Assembly: GCA_036245805.1 (NCBI GenBank)
Contig: BTRK01000003.1
Location: 22,099,292 to 22,163,291 of the forward strand
Length of the DNA: 64,000 bases
Source: Pristionchus mayeri
Taxonomy: Eukaryota; Nematoda; Chromadorea; Rhabditida; Neodiplogasteridae
Direction: 5' to 3'
The notes under the pieces were generated by a model. The model made no database searches, was not told the origin of the DNA, and saw nothing but the letters and a program-made list of their open reading frames with translations. Of the stretch, positions 61,780-64,000 are shown piece after piece; within the stretch, counting starts at the first letter, position 1, and the number at the start of each line of letters is the position of its first letter. The translations under genes were made by a program, and so were the position numbers.

Positions 61780-61787
61780 TATATAAG
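61780..61787 (+). promoter_or_regulatory. TATA box TATATAAG of copy 2
   Basis: TATATAAG is 50 bp before the ATG at 61837, followed by a purine-rich leader. The position fits a start site roughly 20 bp before the ATG. Confidence 0.6.
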
Positions 61788-61836
61788 ATGAGGGAGAGGG
61801 GCAGAAGGCATGAACATTCACTTCATTCACTCTACA

Positions 61837-62270
61837 ATGAACTCCAAGATGTAAGTCTACTTTGAATTTTCAAATCCTCCATCAGTATTTTGTTCAAAAT
61901 AAAGTTGAAGTCGTTCGAAATGGTTCTCTATCCCCTAATCTTTCATTCTATTCCTCCTCTTTTCTTCAGTATCCTCCTCTGCCTCGTTGCTGTTCTCTTC
62001 TGCTCTCAGGCTTCTGCCCAGTACATCGGAGTGAGTTTTCATTATTCCTACAGTATCTATCCTTCCGATGAAGCTCAATAAATCGGTAATCGCTTTCAGT
62101 ACGCCGGAGCAGCCTACTCTCCGTATTACGGTTACCCTGCCTACGGATACGCTGGATACGGCTGGGGATACCCCGGATACGCCGCGTGGTGGGGATCGAA
62201 CAAGGGAGGAAAGGGACCCGAAGGAGCCGCGGGACCTGCTGGACCTTCGGGACTCACTGGAAACCAGTGA
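61837..62270 (+). CDS. Small secreted Tyr/Gly-rich protein, copy 2
   Basis: An 81-residue secreted protein with exons 61837-61850, 61970-62030 and 62100-62270; phases 2 and 0 agree. The signal peptide is MNSKIILLCLVAVLFCSQASA. The mature part carries PYYGYPAYGYAGYGWGYPGY, a WWGSNKGGKG hinge and a GPEGAAGPAGPSGLTG tail. The Tyr-Gly repeats and Gly-X-Y end suggest a structural or antimicrobial extracellular peptide; the function is not known. It is transcribed divergently from copy 1, with 2.8 kb between start codons, most of it transposon. The 14-nucleotide first exon is unusually small but is retained in both copies. Confidence 0.87.
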
Positions 62271-62403
62271 TTGGAGATGCCAACTGAATTGACTGTACAC
62301 TTCTGACGCCAACGATCGAATGATAAATCATTTCCCCTTACCTAATCTTGCCAAGAAACACTCGAACAGATGGTTCTCAGCAAACATCTCACATTATTTA
62401 TAT

Positions 62404-63173
62404 ATCAGGTTGCTCGGAAAGTCTTTGTCACTGGATTTGTCTTAACACTGCTCGTCGCACGTACACTTTGGCGTTCCCTCGCTCCTAGTAAACAACAATC
62501 AGTGAAGGGTCTTTATTGTTAACAACTCCCCATTCCCTTCGCTTCAGTCATGCTCTAGTAGAGTAAAGATGTATGCTCGTAGTACCATCCACATCCGCCA
62601 TGTTATACTTTGCCTCTGTCTATCCTACACCACGATGAAGGATTCGGAGAACCCTACTGAAGAATCACACATGTCCCCTCTACAACACCATAAGGAATTA
62701 GTTCCATCTCTTAGAAGAAGACGAATTTTCCCTCAATGATCAGCTCGATCTAGAAGACCTAGTGAGTTGGATTTGGAGACGTTGAAGAAAGGGGTGGAAA
62801 TAGACCCTTTTCAAACTGTCCGTGAAATAGTCATCACACTTCGAGCCCATCATAGCACTGTCAAAGAAAGCTTGAGATCTCTTGGAATGAGGAAATTTAT
62901 CAGTCGATTCATATCTCATGATCTGAGCCGAGCCAACCATGGCCGTCGAGTCGATGATTCCATTACTCTCCTTCTTCTCCGAGGCGGAGATTGATGGTTG
63001 GAACGGTTCATAACGGGGAATGAGATGCGGGTCCTCTAAGATAACAACCACATGAGAGCCAAGTGGGTTGGAAAAGGAGAGGCTCCACAGCATGTCCCCA
63101 AACTTGACCTGCACCCCAAGAAAAACAAGCTGTCAATGTAGTGGGGAGTGGATGGCTTGATCTACTCGGAGCT
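62404..63173 (+). mobile_element. Mariner element 1, degenerate and interrupted
   Basis: It starts after TA with TCAGGTTGCTCGGAAAGTCT, a mariner-type terminus. The 3' part is cut off by a second mariner at about 63174, so its right end lies beyond the window or is lost. Confidence 0.8.
62640..63173 (+). pseudogene. Mariner transposase remnant
   Basis: Recognisable transposase pieces in order: RRPSELDLETLKKGVEIDPF, STVKESLRSLGM (second helix-turn-helix), RANHGRRVD, then FITGNEMRV at the place of the catalytic TGDEKW block (Asp replaced by Asn), and DLHPKKNKLSMWWG-like sequence with a stop in it. There are frame changes near 62740 and stops at about 62994, 63040 and 63140. It cannot encode an active enzyme. 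Confidence 0.82.
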
Positions 63174-64000
63174 ATTGGGGTGTCCGGAAAGTTCGTATAA
63201 TGCTTCGGAAAAAAGTCAGTTCGCGATCAAATGCAGTGATTGCGCAATCAGTTTGTCAACAATGTATTGCATCATTCTGACGTTGAGTAGTGATAGGATT
63301 TAATCAGTCTCCTAGTTGCTACATTGATTCTTGTGATGGACTCCCATCTCTACCTCCGAGCAGTTTTACTTCATTACTACCGTCTTGGCCGATCCGTGAA
63401 GGAGGCCCACTCTGCCCTGGCCCAGTCGGAAGGAGCTGACGCCCCCTCCATACCCTTCTGCTATAAGTGGTTCTCCCGCTTCAAGAAAGGGGAGCTTGGT
63501 CTCGATGATCAACCCCGCTCTGGACGCCCTCCCTCCCTCGATCAGCCTCTCGTTCTCCGCACACTGAAGCGCAAGCCCATGGCCAGTGTGCGTGAGTTGA
63601 AGAAGGATACTGGTACTCCCAGATCAACGGTGTCCGATATCCTCCATCGATCTGGGAAGAAGCCGAAACTCCCACAAGTGATTCCCCATGACCTCTCCCC
63701 CGAACAGCTGAAAAATCGTGTTCAAGTCTGTAGGGAATTACTCCATCGTAGATCCAATCTTCGATGGGTCAATTCCATCATCGCTACAGATGAGAAGTGG
63801 ATCACGTACGATAACCCTGTGAGGAGACTGCAATGGGTGGATGCAGATGAGAAGCCCACGCCCGTCCCGAAGAAGGAAGAGCACGGAAAGAAGGAACTCC
63901 TCTGCATCTTCTTCTCAGTGCTCGGTCCCATCTACTGGGAGATCCTCGCCCCTGGCACCAGCATCAATGCCGACCTCTTCTCTGAACAACTGAAAGATGT
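63174..64000 (+). mobile_element. Mariner element 2, running off the window
   Basis: The left terminus is TTGGGGTGTCCGGAAAGTTC after a TA in mariner 1. A transposase frame is open from 63336 to the window end. The right terminus is outside the window. Confidence 0.85.
63336..64000 (+). CDS. Mariner-family transposase (partial, open at window edge)
   Basis: 221 codons without a stop. The paired helix-turn-helix region contains YKWFSRFKKGELGLDDQPRS and GRPPS, then MASVRELKKDTGTPRSTVSD. The catalytic block is IIATDEKWITYDNP (first Asp of the mariner D,D34D triad). It continues through KPTPVPKK and ILAPGTSINADLFSEQL. The later catalytic Asp residues lie beyond the window. Intact frame and codons suggest a young, possibly active copy. 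It inserted into an older mariner remnant. Confidence 0.92.
   Translation, partial: MDSHLYLRAVLLHYYRLGRSVKEAHSALAQSEGADAPSIPFCYKWFSRFKKGELGLDDQPRSGRPPSLDQPLVLRTLKRKPMASVRELKKDTGTPRSTVSDILHRSGKKPKLPQVIPHDLSPEQLKNRVQVCRELLHRRSNLRWVNSIIATDEKWITYDNPVRRLQWVDADEKPTPVPKKEEHGKKELLCIFFSVLGPIYWEILAPGTSINADLFSEQLKD

Larger units (their letters stand above)
61770..62332. repeat. Inverted gene duplication, right arm
   Basis: Counterpart of 58483-59060. The 3' flank matches through CCAACGATCGAA and AAATCATT, and the promoter side matches as far as the TATA-like box. Confidence 0.85.

Noticed and set aside
1..64000. CRISPR arrays, operons with Shine-Dalgarno sites, prophage
   Set aside because: The gene structure is eukaryotic with spliceosomal introns; no repeat-spacer array is present.

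Overview
The window looks like nuclear DNA of a nematode, probably clade V. It has compact multi-exon genes with short introns, closely spaced same-strand gene starts that look like trans-splice acceptors, and two nematode-type Hox genes, ceh-13/labial and lin-39 (Scr/Dfd/Hox4-5 class). A DNA ligase IV gene lies next to lin-39. From memory, lin-39 and lig-4 sit on the same cosmid in Caenorhabditis elegans, so this would be conserved linkage. A Pristionchus-like diplogastrid is plausible, but I cannot prove the genus from sequence alone.

Layout. 0-0.8 kb: 3' exons of a T-box gene (+). 2.2-3.8 kb: ceh-13 (-). 3.8-17.8 kb: a 14 kb Hox intergenic region between head-to-head ceh-13 and lin-39. It is rich in polypyrimidine tracts and holds a repeated GGGCGGAGTC decamer and two MITEs. 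17.8-21.3 kb: lin-39 (+). 21.3-29.2 kb: gene-poor, with a MITE, a rearranged non-LTR retrotransposon (23.15-26.3 kb) and a nested MITE pair. 29.2-34.2 kb: lig-4 (-), 19 exons. 34.2-34.7 kb: a 538 bp divergent promoter region. 34.7-58.2 kb: an apparent three-gene operon (+), cox-6B (respiratory complex IV subunit), an NDUFC2-type complex I subunit, and tubulin-binding cofactor C. The second and third genes carry introns of 6.7, 4.6 and 7.5 kb packed with fold-back transposons, including a 6.2 kb near-perfect palindrome. 58.5-62.3 kb: two divergent copies of a small secreted Tyr/Gly-rich peptide gene, forming an inverted duplication around a transposon that itself contains a MITE. 62.4-64 kb: a dead mariner interrupted by a second mariner that is still open at the window edge.

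Themes. The genes fall into developmental regulators (T-box, two Hox), genome maintenance (ligase IV) and housekeeping mitochondrial and tubulin genes in one polycistron. Almost all remaining structure is inverted-repeat DNA. The most biologically pointed observation is in ligase IV. Motif I reads KYDGEH instead of K-x-D-G-x-R, which is the same position as the human LIG4 R278H disease allele. Motif III reads DCE instead of DGE, and the model needs a one-base frame change in exon 14. Exon boundaries were worked out by hand from splice signals, phase and family conservation. None is confirmed by transcripts.
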